Source: Pseudocercospora fijiensis CIRAD86 (taxonomy: Eukaryota; Ascomycota; Dothideomycetes; Mycosphaerellales; Mycosphaerellaceae). From it: 64,000 bases of DNA. Positions 46,048-57,266 of the stretch are shown here, in pieces. The position numbers and the translations under genes were made by a program. The notes beneath the pieces are model-generated. The model made no database searches, was not told where the DNA came from, and was given only the letters and a program-made list of their open reading frames with translations. The stretch covers positions 5,919,424 through 5,983,423 of the forward strand of contig NW_006921533.1 of assembly GCF_000340215.1 (NCBI RefSeq), in the 5' to 3' direction. The first letter of the stretch is position 1. Every line of letters starts with the position of its first letter.

Positions 46048-47241
46048 ATGTCGGGTGAAGACGATACCGAATTCGATATCGACATCTATGGCGACGAAGC
46101 GCAAGCTCAGGAGAACCGCAACCAGAACACGCAAGAGGATCATCCAGAAGACCGCATAGACTTTGGCGACGATGACTACGACAACGCACAGCACTCCTAC
46201 GATGGCGCAGGCGATGACCAGCAATACCAAAACACGTCTCACACAGCTACACCTCAAGACCAACAGCCTCAAACAGGCACGAAGCGCAAAGCAGATGAAT
46301 ACGAGAATGACGATCACAACTCACATAAACATCAGCAGCCCCCTCAAAGTGCGCCCGCCGGTCCAGCCTCCCACTCGCGAACCTCATCCCAAGCTCCAAA
46401 CTCCAGTCACGGCCCAGTCGAGCACAACGCGACGGCAGCCCTCAAACTTCACGAACTTCACTGGTGGACCAACGAAGAAGACCTGCGTCACTTTGCATCC
46501 CGCGCTGGCGTAGAAGATCAACTCAAAGACCTGGCCTTCGGGGAACACAAAATCAACGGAAAGTCTCGGGGCGAAGCATACCTCGAATTCTCCACACCAG
46601 CAGCCGCATCCACCACCAAGAAGATTGTCGAAGAACGCGAGCCTCCCAAAGAGGGCGAGACCGAAGGTCGAAGGAGGAATGTATTTCAAGTCTGGTTCTG
46701 TGCCGTGGGCAATCCGTTTAAGGGCAGAGACAGTGGAGCTGTTTCAAAGAAAGATGCCCAGGGAGCATACAATGCACCACCACAGCGAGGAGGCTTCAAC
46801 CGCGGTGGCGGCTTTCAAGGGCGCGGAGGATTCCAGGGGAGAGGTGGTGGCTTCCAAGGCGGCCGAGGTGGCGGCTATCAGAACCAGAACCAGGGGGCGT
46901 GGAACATGAACAACGGCATGGGTGGTGGAATGGGGAATCCTATGATGGGCGGCATGGGAAGAGGTGGGTTTGCTGGTATGGGTGGCATGATGGGTAATAT
47001 GGGTGGCATGATGGGTGGTATGGGAAACATGATGGGGAATATGATGGGAGGCGGTTTCAGAGGCAATATGATGGGCGGTGGTGGCTTTCAGGGCAGAGGC
47101 GGATTTCAAGGTGGGAGAGGGAATTTTGGGGGTGGAGGATTTCAGCAGGGCGGTGGCATGCAGCAACAGCAAGGATATGGTGGAGGAGGATATGGCCAAG
47201 GTGCTCAGGGTGGACCTGCTAAGAGGATGAGGAACGAGTAG
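46048..47241 (+). CDS. RNA-binding protein with a CPSF6-type RRM and an RGG/Met-Gly-rich tail (397 aa)
   Basis: Nuclear RNA-binding protein, probably acting in mRNA processing or export. The N-terminal 130 residues are acidic and Gln/His-rich (DDTEFDIDIYGDE) and include a basic patch TKRKADEYE. A single RRM spans about residues 131-200, with RNP2-like LHELHWW (135-140) and RNP1-like KSRGEAYLEF (172-181); the WW after RNP2 is typical of the CPSF6/CFIm68 group. From residue about 245 the protein is low complexity: FNRGGGFQGRGG blocks, then Met-Gly-Asn-rich repeats (GMGNMMGNMMGGG), then more RGG. Such tails are arginine-methylation and phase-separation prone. The frame needs no intron. A strong CACCATG start context supports 46,048. 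Confidence 0.85.
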   Translation: MSGEDDTEFDIDIYGDEAQAQENRNQNTQEDHPEDRIDFGDDDYDNAQHSYDGAGDDQQYQNTSHTATPQDQQPQTGTKRKADEYENDDHNSHKHQQPPQSAPAGPASHSRTSSQAPNSSHGPVEHNATAALKLHELHWWTNEEDLRHFASRAGVEDQLKDLAFGEHKINGKSRGEAYLEFSTPAAASTTKKIVEEREPPKEGETEGRRRNVFQVWFCAVGNPFKGRDSGAVSKKDAQGAYNAPPQRGGFNRGGGFQGRGGFQGRGGGFQGGRGGGYQNQNQGAWNMNNGMGGGMGNPMMGGMGRGGFAGMGGMMGNMGGMMGGMGNMMGNMMGGGFRGNMMGGGGFQGRGGFQGGRGNFGGGGFQQGGGMQQQQGYGGGGYGQGAQGGPAKRMRNE

Positions 47242-48453
47242 GAGGCATCTTCAAGCAGACCGGCGAAAGTCAGGAGGAAGAGGAAGCGCATCAAACCTCG
47301 TCATGAGCAAGTCGACAGCAGTGAGAAGCTCTGCGACAGTCTGCGACGATTGAAGCTAGACGAAAATGCCATCGGCTGGGTGAAAGACCATGATCGCGCG
47401 GCGACACCCAATGGCTGTATGCATGCGGTCATGGGCGAGAATGCCGGGCTGCAGCACTTTGCGCAGTCGAACAGCTCTCCAAGTTCGTGATCCAGCTGGA
47501 GATCGGTCGCCGGCAAAGGAGCAGTTGGCATGAGGGAAATCATCGCAGCAATTGGAGAAATGCAGTCGAAAATGTACTTTACTCACCACCTGCAAAGATC
47601 ATGTAGCATCTTCGAACCAGGAGCATTATCAAGACTGGAGCTCACGCATTCACTGACCTCCATTCTCGCGTAGTCCTAGGTCAAACAACGGGAGCTGGTT
47701 GAGCGAGAAGTTAGAATCACTGACGACCGAGACATTTGGGTCGTCATGGTGCAGCGCATCGTCGTCAGCATAGCATTGGCGTCGTACAGCGCAGCATCCG
47801 CTTTCAAGCATGTGTGAACAGTGTGAAGTCCGGTTGACTTTCAAGATGCCGAATGCCGGCAGCCGAAGCATGATCTTCTGTGGGCGCACGCACGTGAGAC
47901 GACGGGAGGTGCAGAAGGATGCACATGCACTTGTTACAGTATTAGACTTCAATCTCCGCCCGCCGCGGCGCCGTGACCCTGACTAGCGTAGTGGTATGGT
48001 ATTCCTGGTGAGGCAGTTCATCATCAGCCATCCCGGACGTCTCCTCATCAGAGCGATCTCAGACACCTCATTCGCTCGAAGCCTCCCGGCGCAGCAAGAT
48101 CGAGCGCACAGAAAGTAAGATGGCGAAGTTCCATGTAAGGGCGCGCATTTTATTATTCTTCCCTTGAATCTGCCGCGAATGCGATGCTACGCCACGCCAC
48201 GCTGCGACCAAACACCCGGGCTGTTCTTGTATTGCTGTTTCCTCGTATGACGCCGCAAGCGTAGTATAACAGAACAGTCCCTTACCCATCTGACCGCGCG
48301 GATCGCCCTGCGCGCACCCCTTTTGCCTGCTCAGTGCTCGCCGTCCCTTGCCAGTGAAAAGGACTGGACGATTGATTGTGGCCGGGGCGCTTACGGGCAG
48401 GTTGTGCAATGAGAACTGCTGGCTGCACGCCTAACCCTTGAAACGTTAGAACT
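47242..48453. other. 1.2-kb intergenic region
   Basis: It holds the 3-prime region of the RRM gene and the upstream region of the septin-like gene. Short frames on the minus strand (47,650-47,952; 48,068-48,409) lack any family signal. I see no RNA gene or repeat. Confidence 0.4.
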
Positions 48454-50867
48454 ATGGCGGCAGGGTTGACATCGGCAGACTACCTGCAGGACGGCGTTGA
48501 CTGGGCAAAACCACATCGCGTACCACCTCCACCCCCTCAGACATCACCGCCGCGAGCTGCCGTTCCCTACCCCAACGCCAACACCACTGGCGGCTTCTTC
48601 GGGCGCGCCTTGGGAGCTGTCAGCCTCGAGAGCCTGAAGGGCGCGGGACGTTCACGCGCCTGCTCTGAAACGCATCCCGCTTCGCGAGCTGGTCCTGCCA
48701 CGCGAGAGGAGGTCAACGGCGGCATCGCCACGAGACAAAGTGAAGACGGCAGACCCCCATCGTCGCAGAGAGCGCGGCGCGGGAGCTTCAGCTTTCTGCG
48801 GAGGACTCGAACCGACGAGCAGCACAACAGCTTGAAAGCCACCATCACCTCACCTGCACCGGCCGCATACTATACGGATGCCACGCCCTTGCCCTTGCCG
48901 TCATCCCCGCAACAGCGCAACTACCCATCCTTGATTGCACAGGCGACCGAGAGACAGAGCGAAGACAGGAAAGAGAGAGCGATGTTGCGCAAGAGCTCCC
49001 GCATCAAAAAGGAGGAGGCCGAAAGGGCCAAGGCTGCCGCTGCCGCTGCCGCTGCTGTTCCCAAAGAACCGCCGCAAATCAACCCATTGACCTCACTCAA
49101 CCACATCGCATCCTTTGGCGTGGACGAGTCGAGGCCCGACAGCGTCGCCATCTTCAACCACGCCTACACAACCGCCGCAACCTCTGGCTCTCCGCCATCG
49201 CAACCTCGCTCGTTCGGCACCAACTTTTCCAGACCAGGCCACATGGCGCCCTCGTCCAACTTCGCCAACAGCTCCTCGCCAGCCTACACTTCTCGATATG
49301 GCCCTCCAGCCTCTTCGTCTCCGCCCGAGCACAAGTCGAGGCTCAATGGTGGCGGCGGTAGCGGAGAGTACGTAGCTTTACATGATCCCCACATCACTGC
49401 CCGCGCCGACAGCAGCATGACCAACCGCGGTCGCTTCTCGTATGCTTCCACTAGCACAACGAACGTTAACACCGTCAATAGTCCTCGTAGAGTGCGGAGG
49501 CGCAAGGACCCCACTCCGTTCAAGTGAGTATCATCGATTCATGCCGCCTTCTTTTCACACACTGATGTGTCGATAGCATTCTGGTCATCGGCGCCAAGAA
49601 CAGCGGCAAGACCTCCTTCATCTCGTTTCTGAAGCATTCGCTGGCACTTCCCGCACACAAGCAGCCGTCAACTCACTCACCATCTTCCGAGGCGGCCGGC
49701 AATCACTCGCCTTTCGCTTCCACCTATCTTGAGACCGAGATCGAGTCTGAGCGCATTGGGGTCACTCTGTGGGATTCTGCTGGTCTCGAGAAGAATGTCG
49801 TCGATCTGCAGCTTCGGGAGATGACCGCGTTTGTGGAGTCCAAGTTCGAGGAGACTTTCGCTGAAGAGCAGAAGGTGATGCGCACACCTGGAGCGAAGGA
49901 TACTCATATCCATTGCGTCTTCCTCATTCTGGATCCTGTCCGCCTCGACTCTACCATCGCCGAGTCGACAGCACAGCAGAGGAAGGGACTGCAGACTGGC
50001 TCCCTTGATGACGATCTCGATCTCCAGGTCATGCGGGCCCTCTGGGGCAAAACCACCGTCATTCCCATCATCTCGAAAGCCGACACTCTCACCGTGGGCC
50101 ATATGTCATTCCTCAAGCGTCGCGTTTGGGAGTCCCTGAAAGGTGCCAGACTGGATCCGCTAGAAGCACTCGAGCTGGAAGAAGATCTTGAGGAGGAAGA
50201 CGAAGAGGACATTGATGTTGACTCTGCCGAAGACTCCGACTCTTCCTTACCACTCCCGAAAAGTCGCAAGAGCCACAAGCGCCAATCGTCCCTTTCGGCG
50301 ATCGCTGGCGTTCTCGACGATGATGAAACGCCCTACATCCCAATGTCGATCATTTCGCCTGATCCATACGATCTTCCACCATATTTGTCGAAAGCTCGAG
50401 CACAAGACCGCGTGGGTCGTCGATTCCCTTGGGGCTTCGCAGACCCGTACGATGCTAATCATTGCGACTTTGGCCGGCTTAAAGATTCCATATTCAGCGA
50501 GTGGCGTACTGATCTGAGGGAGCTCAGTCGTTCTCGCTGGTATGAGAATTGGCGCACTAGCCGTCTCAAGAACTTTCCAGGATCGAGACAGCGAGTGAAG
50601 GGTGGTGTGACGCCTGTCGCGGCTGTCCCTAAGGAGGGCAGAATTGCATCACAGACGTCGCAAAACTACTCGCATCCCCAGACTGCGAATATGGCAGTGC
50701 CGAGAAGTGTCAGTAATCTCAGCAGCTCTGCGGCCGGCGTCGGCATGTCGACTCCAACTCCTGCAGCCACCAACGGCGGTCGCAGAGTGGCGTCGGGCGC
50801 CAGCGAAGGCGGAAGTGTGAGAAATGCCACAATGACCAGTAACACTTCAAAACGCTTCCCATCCTAG
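48454..50867 (+). CDS. Septin-like GTPase with long disordered N-terminus (786 aa)
   Basis: Two exons, 48,454-49,523 and 49,577-50,867, with a 53-bp intron (GTGAGT...GATAG) that splits an Asn codon just before the P-loop. Residues 1-350 are Ser/Pro/Arg-rich and disordered with an Ala run (RAKAAAAAAAAVP). The G domain follows: P-loop GAKNSGKTS at 362-370, DSAGLE as the switch-II motif, CVFLILDPVRLDS, and the G4 motif SKAD at 523-526, where canonical septins have AKAD. An acidic insert (EEDLEEEDEEDIDVDSAEDS) interrupts the domain. The septin-unique C-terminal part reads RRFPWGFADPYDANHCDFGR then RWYENWRTSR. It matches septins in architecture but is divergent. It probably acts at the cortex or in septation, by inference. 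Confidence 0.82.
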
Positions 50868-51988
50868 GAGGTTTTGGACACCTTTCGTCGAGCATCGATT
50901 AGCTCAGCATCGGCTCACGCAACACCAGCGCAGCGCCGTGGAGTCACTCCACGAACTAGATGCATGTCAAGCTGAGCTAAAGAGAGAGAGAGAGAGCATC
51001 ACTAGAAAAACCAGGAAGCAAGAAAGCAGGCTTATCTCGAGATTAATGAGGATCGAGACGAAAGCCAAGCAAGGAGAGGACGGTGCTGGAATGCGCATTG
51101 CACTTTGGCTGGAAGGATGCGACTACTGAAAAAACTGGATGGAGCTCTGTTTTTCTGTTTCTTGCTCTGTGAGCGTTGCATGATGAGTGCGGTTGTTTTG
51201 TTTTGTACCTTTTTTTTTGTTTGTTTGTATTTGTGTTGTAGATATACCCCCTTTTCGATCGATGTCTGAGAGAATGTGATAACTTTGCACCTTAGAGGGA
51301 GCTTTTTCAAGTTTCATGAATTCGGGTGTCGATCATGTTGGGAGACGGAGACAGAGAGGGCTAGGATTGACGTGAGAGGCGTCGGTTGACACTTACATGG
51401 ACATTTGGTTTTTCATGTGGATGCTGACCATACAGTAGTGCCCAAAGCCTCCGCGCAGCCCGCCTCTTTGTCTATGATATTGGTAGTTAAGGAAGCTTTC
51501 CACTTCTCAGCATACCAGTATATAGTCATCTTGCACTTGACCTCGGAGAGAACTTCAACCGCTGACCAACACTGGAGTGTCCCTTTAACAATGCTTCGAT
51601 GTTCTGTGATGCTTGAGAGGTGGAGGTGAGACCAGGAGATATTCATACCTATATCTAGCCTAGCCTCTCCTTCGATCGTTGGCTAGGGCTCTTTGTGTCT
51701 ACATACCCGACGCCTTAGCTATCTCATCGTAAATTTCTCGACATATCTGCATCGCCGCTTCGTTCATGGTGATTGCCTTCAGACACCTGGCAGGGCTTGC
51801 TACCGAACCAGCTTCGATCCTCGCCAGGGCGCAAGGGGGTATGAGAAACTGCACGTTGATTGCCTTTGTACATCTATACATATCTTGTGCTTGTGCTGCA
51901 CATCTCAATGCGCCTCGCTATGCATGATTGAAGCGCTACCTTTCGCAGCCCTATCCCGTGTACGCCGTACCGATTGCCTAGACTGTAT
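50868..51988. other. 1.1-kb interval between two convergent genes
   Basis: Between the ends of the septin-like gene (+) and lipoyl synthase (-). It contains an AG run (AAAGAGAGAGAGAGAGAG, near 50,978-50,995) and T-rich stretches near 51,210-51,235, fitting 3-prime ends. No gene is supported. Confidence 0.4.
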
Positions 51989-53206
51989 CTACGCAATCTT
52001 CATGTCCCCGAACTTCTCTACATCTGCGCTCAGCAGCGTATTTCTCTTTGCTCTCTTCTTCAGCACGTTCTCGATGAATGCCTCTCCTGCCTTGTAACTG
52101 CTTCGCACCAGAGGCCCAGAAGCAACGTACAAGAAGCCTAGATCCAATGCTCTCTGCCGCCATAGTTCGAACGTGTCCGGCGTCACGTACTCATGCACCT
52201 TCATATGGCGCTTCGTGGGTCGCATGTATTGTCCAAAGGTCACCACATCCACTTCTGCTTCTCTGAGTGCTTTAAGCGTCCGCCAAAGCTGGTCTTCCGT
52301 CTCGCCGAGACCAAGCATGATCGAAGTCTTTGTGATCAGATTCGGCTTGGCTTCTTTCGCAGCCTTGAGCACTGCCAGCGATTGTCTGAATTTCGCCCTT
52401 CGATCTCGAACCATTGGTGTCAGCTCTTCTGTTGTCTCAACGTTGTGCGCGTAAACGTCAAGCCCGCTTTGCGCAACGAGCTTGACCATGTCCAGATCTC
52501 CCGCGTAATCCCCCGTCAATGCCTCCACAAGGATATGCGACGCCTTTTGCTTAATCTTAATGATGGTTTCTGCAAAGTGTCGCGCGCCCCCATCAGCAAG
52601 ATCGTCTCGATCTACGGATGTAAGGACTACATATCCCAGACCCCACCTCTTCAATGCCTCCGCAGTATTCTCCGGCTCGTGAGGGTCGAGTGGCGGCGGT
52701 TTATTGCTTGTCTTCACTGAACAGAATCTACAGCCTCGCGTGCATGTATCGCCCATAAGCATGATTGTGGCAGTCGCAGCAGATTTGTTGCTTCCACCCC
52801 AGCAATCGCTAATGTTCGGACATCGTGCCTCTTCGCATACCGTGTGCAAGTTCAGTCCTCGCAGATCGTTCTTTATCCGCTTGTAGTTATCATTGGCCGG
52901 AATCGGGGTCTTCAACCATTCTGGAAGCCTGGTGTGTGTTCGTTTCCGGCCTGCAGGGCCAACCTCTACTGTGCGGAGTTCATACAGATCCTCCTTGGCC
53001 ATAGGCTCTTCTGGCTTGCCGCCCACAAAGTCGCCAAATGAGGGACCGGCATTGAGGCGATCGGTGAATGATGTTGCTGTCCGAGGGGTAGTATCCGTGG
53101 TTTGAGGCGGCGGTGGTTCAGATACTGTTGTGGCAAAGGCTCGTTTCTGTGGTACGAGCAGCGATTGTTGTAGCAGACGGCGAGCTGGAGCGCGTATGGA
53201 AGCCAT
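51989..53206 (-). CDS. LIP5: Lipoyl synthase, mitochondrial (405 aa)
   Basis: Radical-SAM enzyme that inserts two sulfur atoms into protein-bound octanoate to make lipoate for pyruvate and 2-oxoglutarate dehydrogenases and the glycine cleavage system in mitochondria. The single-exon frame begins [20 protein letters not shown], a basic amphipathic presequence. The auxiliary 4Fe-4S cluster cysteines are C124, C129 and C135 ([12 protein letters not shown]). The radical-SAM motif CTRGCRFC has C155, C159 and C162. Further signatures are [40 protein letters not shown] and the C-terminal VRSSYKAGE with the conserved RSSY. Length is normal. It is read divergently from AIM11, another mitochondrial gene, across 216 bp. 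Confidence 0.97.
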   Translation of the reverse strand: MASIRAPARRLLQQSLLVPQKRAFATTVSEPPPPQTTDTTPRTATSFTDRLNAGPSFGDFVGGKPEEPMAKEDLYELRTVEVGPAGRKRTHTRLPEWLKTPIPANDNYKRIKNDLRGLNLHTVCEEARCPNISDCWGGSNKSAATATIMLMGDTCTRGCRFCSVKTSNKPPPLDPHEPENTAEALKRWGLGYVVLTSVDRDDLADGGARHFAETIIKIKQKASHILVEALTGDYAGDLDMVKLVAQSGLDVYAHNVETTEELTPMVRDRRAKFRQSLAVLKAAKEAKPNLITKTSIMLGLGETEDQLWRTLKALREAEVDVVTFGQYMRPTKRHMKVHEYVTPDTFELWRQRALDLGFLYVASGPLVRSSYKAGEAFIENVLKKRAKRNTLLSADVEKFGDMKIA

Positions 53207-53422
53207 GGCGGTGTCGCTCCAGTAGAGAGGTGTGTGACAACGAGGTGTCGAGGGGTGTGGCGTGAATTGAAGGTGGGTGGCTATGCCGCCTTTGTGAGAG
53301 ATTCTTAGTCAAGTCAATATGCAGGGTTGATCGCGAATCCCGATTTTCGGTCCGACGATCTTCTTTGGGCAATTCCTGTGAGCTTCTACATTTGCGTTCG
53401 ACATGTATAGCTGACAGCGCGA
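53207..53422. promoter_or_regulatory. Shared 216-bp divergent promoter of LIP5 and AIM11
   Basis: Two mitochondrial genes start back to back. The interval is short enough that both promoters must overlap, so co-regulation is plausible but not shown. Confidence 0.55.
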
Positions 53423-54127
53423 ATGTCGTCTTGGTGGGACAAGTACCTGGCGCCAGGTGACATTCGTCAATATCATCAACCATCTAGCAAGCATGCGCCG
53501 ATAGAACAACCAGTCCATGCATCGCCAGACCCGTCGCAACGAAACACTCCCGTAAAGCGAGTCGACGCCGCAACCCGAGCACGAAGACAAAATGGATTAT
53601 TATTAGGTGGAGTCGCGTTCACATGTCTATCAGCATTCGTCACGAGGAGAGCGCTGGCGAAGAAGCATCTTGCGGCATATCCCAAATTTGTCAAGGCAGT
53701 GCCAGGCCAGGGACAGAAGATGGATGTCCCAACGTTTGCACCGTCAAATACGCAGCCCAAGGCTGAAGGCGGTCTCGATGCAGCGGAGGCGCTGTTTCTT
53801 GCTACCTTGAACGTCGCATCAGTCTTCATGCTGGGAACTGGAGCGTTCATGAAGTACAACGACATTGCGGATGTGGAAGACATGAGAAATTGGGTCAGAG
53901 AGGGTGTCGGGTACGATGTGTACGCAGGCGACTCAGAAGCAGATAAAGAGATTGAAACTTGGATGGCTGATGTGTTGAGCCGTAAAGATGGTGTAGGAGA
54001 TCTGAAGACCTCCATCGTTGAGAAGATGGCAGAGCTGGCAGAGCTTGGCAAGAAGAAGTCGGTCAGTCAGGAGCTTGCAGAGCTTGAGAAAAAGAAGAAA
54101 GCATTGGAGGCGCGCGAAAGGGCTTGA
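53423..54127 (+). CDS. AIM11: AIM11-like mitochondrial protein (234 aa)
   Basis: Member of the fungal 'altered inheritance of mitochondria 11' family; molecular function unknown. Residues 1-55 are polar and basic near the end (RVDAATRARRQ). The first transmembrane segment is about 59-74 (LLLGGVAFTCLSAFV), directly followed by TRRALAKKHLAAYP, the family's Arg-rich loop. The second is about 121-143 (EALFLATLNVASVFMLGTG), followed by a segment with DMRNWVREGVG typical of the family. A helical, Lys/Glu-rich tail (AELEKKKKALEARE) closes the protein and could form a coiled coil. It needs no intron. Family assignment rests on the order of these blocks. Confidence 0.85.
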   Translation: MSSWWDKYLAPGDIRQYHQPSSKHAPIEQPVHASPDPSQRNTPVKRVDAATRARRQNGLLLGGVAFTCLSAFVTRRALAKKHLAAYPKFVKAVPGQGQKMDVPTFAPSNTQPKAEGGLDAAEALFLATLNVASVFMLGTGAFMKYNDIADVEDMRNWVREGVGYDVYAGDSEADKEIETWMADVLSRKDGVGDLKTSIVEKMAELAELGKKKSVSQELAELEKKKKALEARERA

Positions 54128-55611
54128 TGATGCTCAACCAAGATCTTTTCGCTCTTCGATTTCGCTGGAAGGTCGGCGGTGGAAGGTTTATGGGAAACAG
54201 CGTCTTATGAGCGCCATGAATCCCTCGCACATCATCCTGTGGCCTCCCCAGATTTGTGGCGAAGTATACGAAATGCCTTCCATACCACCGACGCGACGTG
54301 TCCGTTGCGTTGGAGTCCTGGGAGCCAGGCTTGAGCAACTTCTCGCTGCTTTCAGCTCAAGGCGCATGAGGAGTGTCCTCTCTCTTCTGTGAATAGCAGC
54401 TCCGCTATGTGATAGAGGCACAGCTAGTGCATGGGTGATAGACGGCACAATTCTGGACCCACGCTGAGCCCAGGACCAACGAACAATGTTATTGTTCGAG
54501 GCAATGTGATCCATTCGCGATCAAGTCATGGAAAGGTCTCCTGGGAGTACAGAAATGGTGAGAGGTAACGATCAATTTGTAACAAATCTGTAGTATAACT
54601 GTGGCCACCATGCCCTGCACAAATTGCCATTTCTGTCATTCCTGGCATGCCATGCCACGTTTGGCAGGACCCACGTCGGCCTAATGGTCGAAGTCTGGAG
54701 AATACCTTCATGTTTTGGCAGATCTGGCGTGACGAGAGGCTGAACTACTAGACGCCGCGTCTAGCCATTCCCATTAATCTTTCCGGGAAGCTATCACAAA
54801 GACAGCTTCGAATCAGGATGTTGTGATGTGTTGGTTGGACGAGAAGTAGAGCAGGGAAAAGCCGAAGACGTCTCGGCCTCTCCACAACGAGTGCTGTGAC
54901 GGCGCTGGTTGGTTTGGCATTGTGCATCAGCAGCCCCGTCCGTCAGTGCTCTCGCCTGAGAGGGTGGAGTATGGCAGAACTTCACCGCATACCGGAAACT
55001 GCGCTCGTCATTCCAGCCCTCACTCTTGCATTTTCTGCTCAGAGCACTGTACGACGGTGAAGGCCGATTGTTCGTGTTTGTGCTGCGAAGGCACCATTCA
55101 CAACTCACAATCATTCAAATTCAAATCGTTCTCGAGAGTTCGGGAAGAACGGGCCGTGGCTCGCGCTCTCAACGAGTCCAATCGCTCGCAAGCCCGCCGG
55201 CGTCGTCCAGCACCAGAGCACCAGCACCCGCATCCGCACCAGAACCCTTGCGACACAAGCAACATCCGAGAAACCAACACCCAGCAACCTGGATATAAAC
55301 AGAGCATCAGACGTTGCCCAAGCTTGGTAGAGCCTGGTTTGCTGCCGAGGCCAGTGACTGCGCACTAGCTGGACCACAACGAACAATCTCCGAGCATTTG
55401 CATCTGCGGAGCTTGACCCGCGCGAGCGAGCGATCGCCTGGCCCACGGGACGCTTGACGTTGGACATCAGGAGCTACGGAAGACAATCCACAGCACGCAC
55501 GAAACGAGGCTGCTCCGCTGACGCTGATTGACACGCCTGCCGTGCGACGCGTGCTACAGAACTGCAAAGAAGGAGCGCGGATTCTGTGAAGGGAGCCGCG
55601 GTGTTGCATTC
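54128..55611. promoter_or_regulatory. 1.5-kb upstream region of the Rac gene
   Basis: Between AIM11 and the Rac gene, both on the plus strand. Short frames on both strands (for example 54,922-55,368) show no family resemblance. It may hold a long 5-prime leader, as is common for fungal Rho-type GTPase genes. No RNA gene or repeat is seen. Confidence 0.45.
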
Positions 55612-56493
55612 ATGGCAGCTCCGGCGACGCAGTCATTGAAGGTGGGTTAGAACTATGGAAACATCGCGATTATGCAGGATACAACGCTGATGCCGGATAC
55701 AGTGCGTGGTGACGGGCGACGGTGCAGTCGGAAAGGTACTATCTGGGCTCCACGATCACACAACAGGAGCTCTCCGGCTGACGTATGCCAGACATGTCTG
55801 CTGATATCCTACACTACGAATGCCTTCCCAGGCGAGTACATACCCACAGTGTATGCCGAACACGAAGCAGAAATTGAAGCGAACCTCATGCTAAAACATG
55901 CACAGTTTCGACAACTACTCAGCGAGCGTGATGGTCGATAACAAGCCGATAAGTCTAGGGCTTTGGGATACTGCAGGTCAAGAGGACTACGACCGACTGA
56001 GACCGCTCTCATACCCACAGACAGACGTATTTCTGATCTGCTTCTCCATCGTCAGCCCCTCATCATTTGACAACGTCAAGGCAAAGGTGCGCTCACCCTG
56101 GGACATGATTCACGACATGCTTGGCTGACGATCGATCTGCAGTGGTACCCTGAAATCGAGCACCACGCACCTGGGGTCCCAATCATCCTTGTAGGCACAA
56201 AACTCGACCTAAGAGACGACCCCGAAGTGCGAGAGCAGCTGCGACAAAGGAAGATGGCGCCGATTCAGTACGAGCAGGCTGTGCAGGTCGCCAAGGACAT
56301 CAAGGCAGTGAAATACTTAGAATGCTCCGCATTGACGCAGAGGAATTTGAAGAGTGTATTTGATGAGGCAATTAAGTATGAAGCGATCAGACAAGCGCTA
56401 TCAAGACACGTTGTGGCTAACATGTCGCGCAGAGCCGTCATCAGCCCAAAACCACCAGCAAAGATCAAGAGGTCGAAGTGCAGGATCTTATGA
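55612..56493 (+). CDS. racA: Rac-type Rho GTPase, six exons, 198 aa
   Basis: Small GTPase controlling polarised growth, actin and NADPH-oxidase-linked signalling at the plasma membrane. Exons: 55,612-55,641, 55,703-55,735, 55,792-55,850, 55,906-56,086, 56,143-56,375 and 56,433-56,493; introns are 61, 56, 55, 56 and 57 bp. Spliced blocks: [11 protein letters not shown] (P-loop), [19 protein letters not shown] (switch I), [20 protein letters not shown] (switch II), VGTKLDL (G4), [16 protein letters not shown], and a C-terminal KRSKCRIL with a prenylation CaaX box (CRIL) after a basic patch. Introns 3 and 5 use GTATGC and GTATGA donors; both are needed to give the family sequence at NYSASVMV and at DEAIKAV. 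Sequence is closer to Rac than to Cdc42, although both share many blocks. The first exon codes for only ten residues. Confidence 0.93.
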
Positions 56494-57266
56494 GCACCAC
56501 CCGCGAATAGCAGCATTCTGCAGATCGACAAGCTATACACACACCTCCCCGATAAGCACTTCGACAGTCTCCCGCCTCCTTCTGAACTATCCTTGACACG
56601 AAACGCACGAAATCGAAGCCCACAACAATCACGACCAACGAGCAGCGAAGCACAGCTGATAGCAGTAAAGGTACTCCATAGAGCATGGCATGATCGCGAG
56701 ATTCTTCTCGATCCTTGTGCCACCACCACAATACGGCGTTTTCTATAATGGGCAGGCGTTCAATTGTTCATGCAGGTTCTCTAGGCTCTTGTCTACCGTC
56801 TCTCTTTTCAGCAGGCTGAGCAGCATTGTTTTGATACCACTTGGAGCTTCGCTGGAGTTCTGCAGAGGGGTATAAATCTTTAAGATGCGAGATCATGCTC
56901 TGGAGATCTCTTGTTACGAGTCTGGGAGCCTGCAATGAGGAACGCTGACCGTCTTGCTAGGGTTGTCTACAAATGGTTGTTTGTAGATATGCGAATTTTG
57001 TTCCTGATCTAGTCGTGACATCACTGTGCCATCTCCCTTTCCCATTTTATCATGTCAGTCAGCGTAATGATTGTATGGGAGTAAACTTCGGCACCGCCTC
57101 ATCAAACAGCCAATCAAAGTTCAGCTTACGGCCCACGAGCTCCGAGATGCCGACGCGAAAGAGCAGCTTCTAGTACACTCTTTGCTTCATTCTTCCTGCT
57201 AACGACACCACAAGTCATCAACCAGACTCCTGAACGAGACACAGACACAACAGAATCTACATCAAA
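56494..57266. other. Intergenic region between the Rac and CHCHD2-like genes
   Basis: 773 bp of ordinary sequence. It contains the 3-prime end of the Rac gene and the upstream region of the next gene. No gene or repeat is recognised. Confidence 0.4.

Noticed and set aside
46744..47199. 151-codon minus-strand frame rich in His/Thr/Ser
   Set aside because: Reverse reading of the Gly/Met-rich repeats of the RRM protein.
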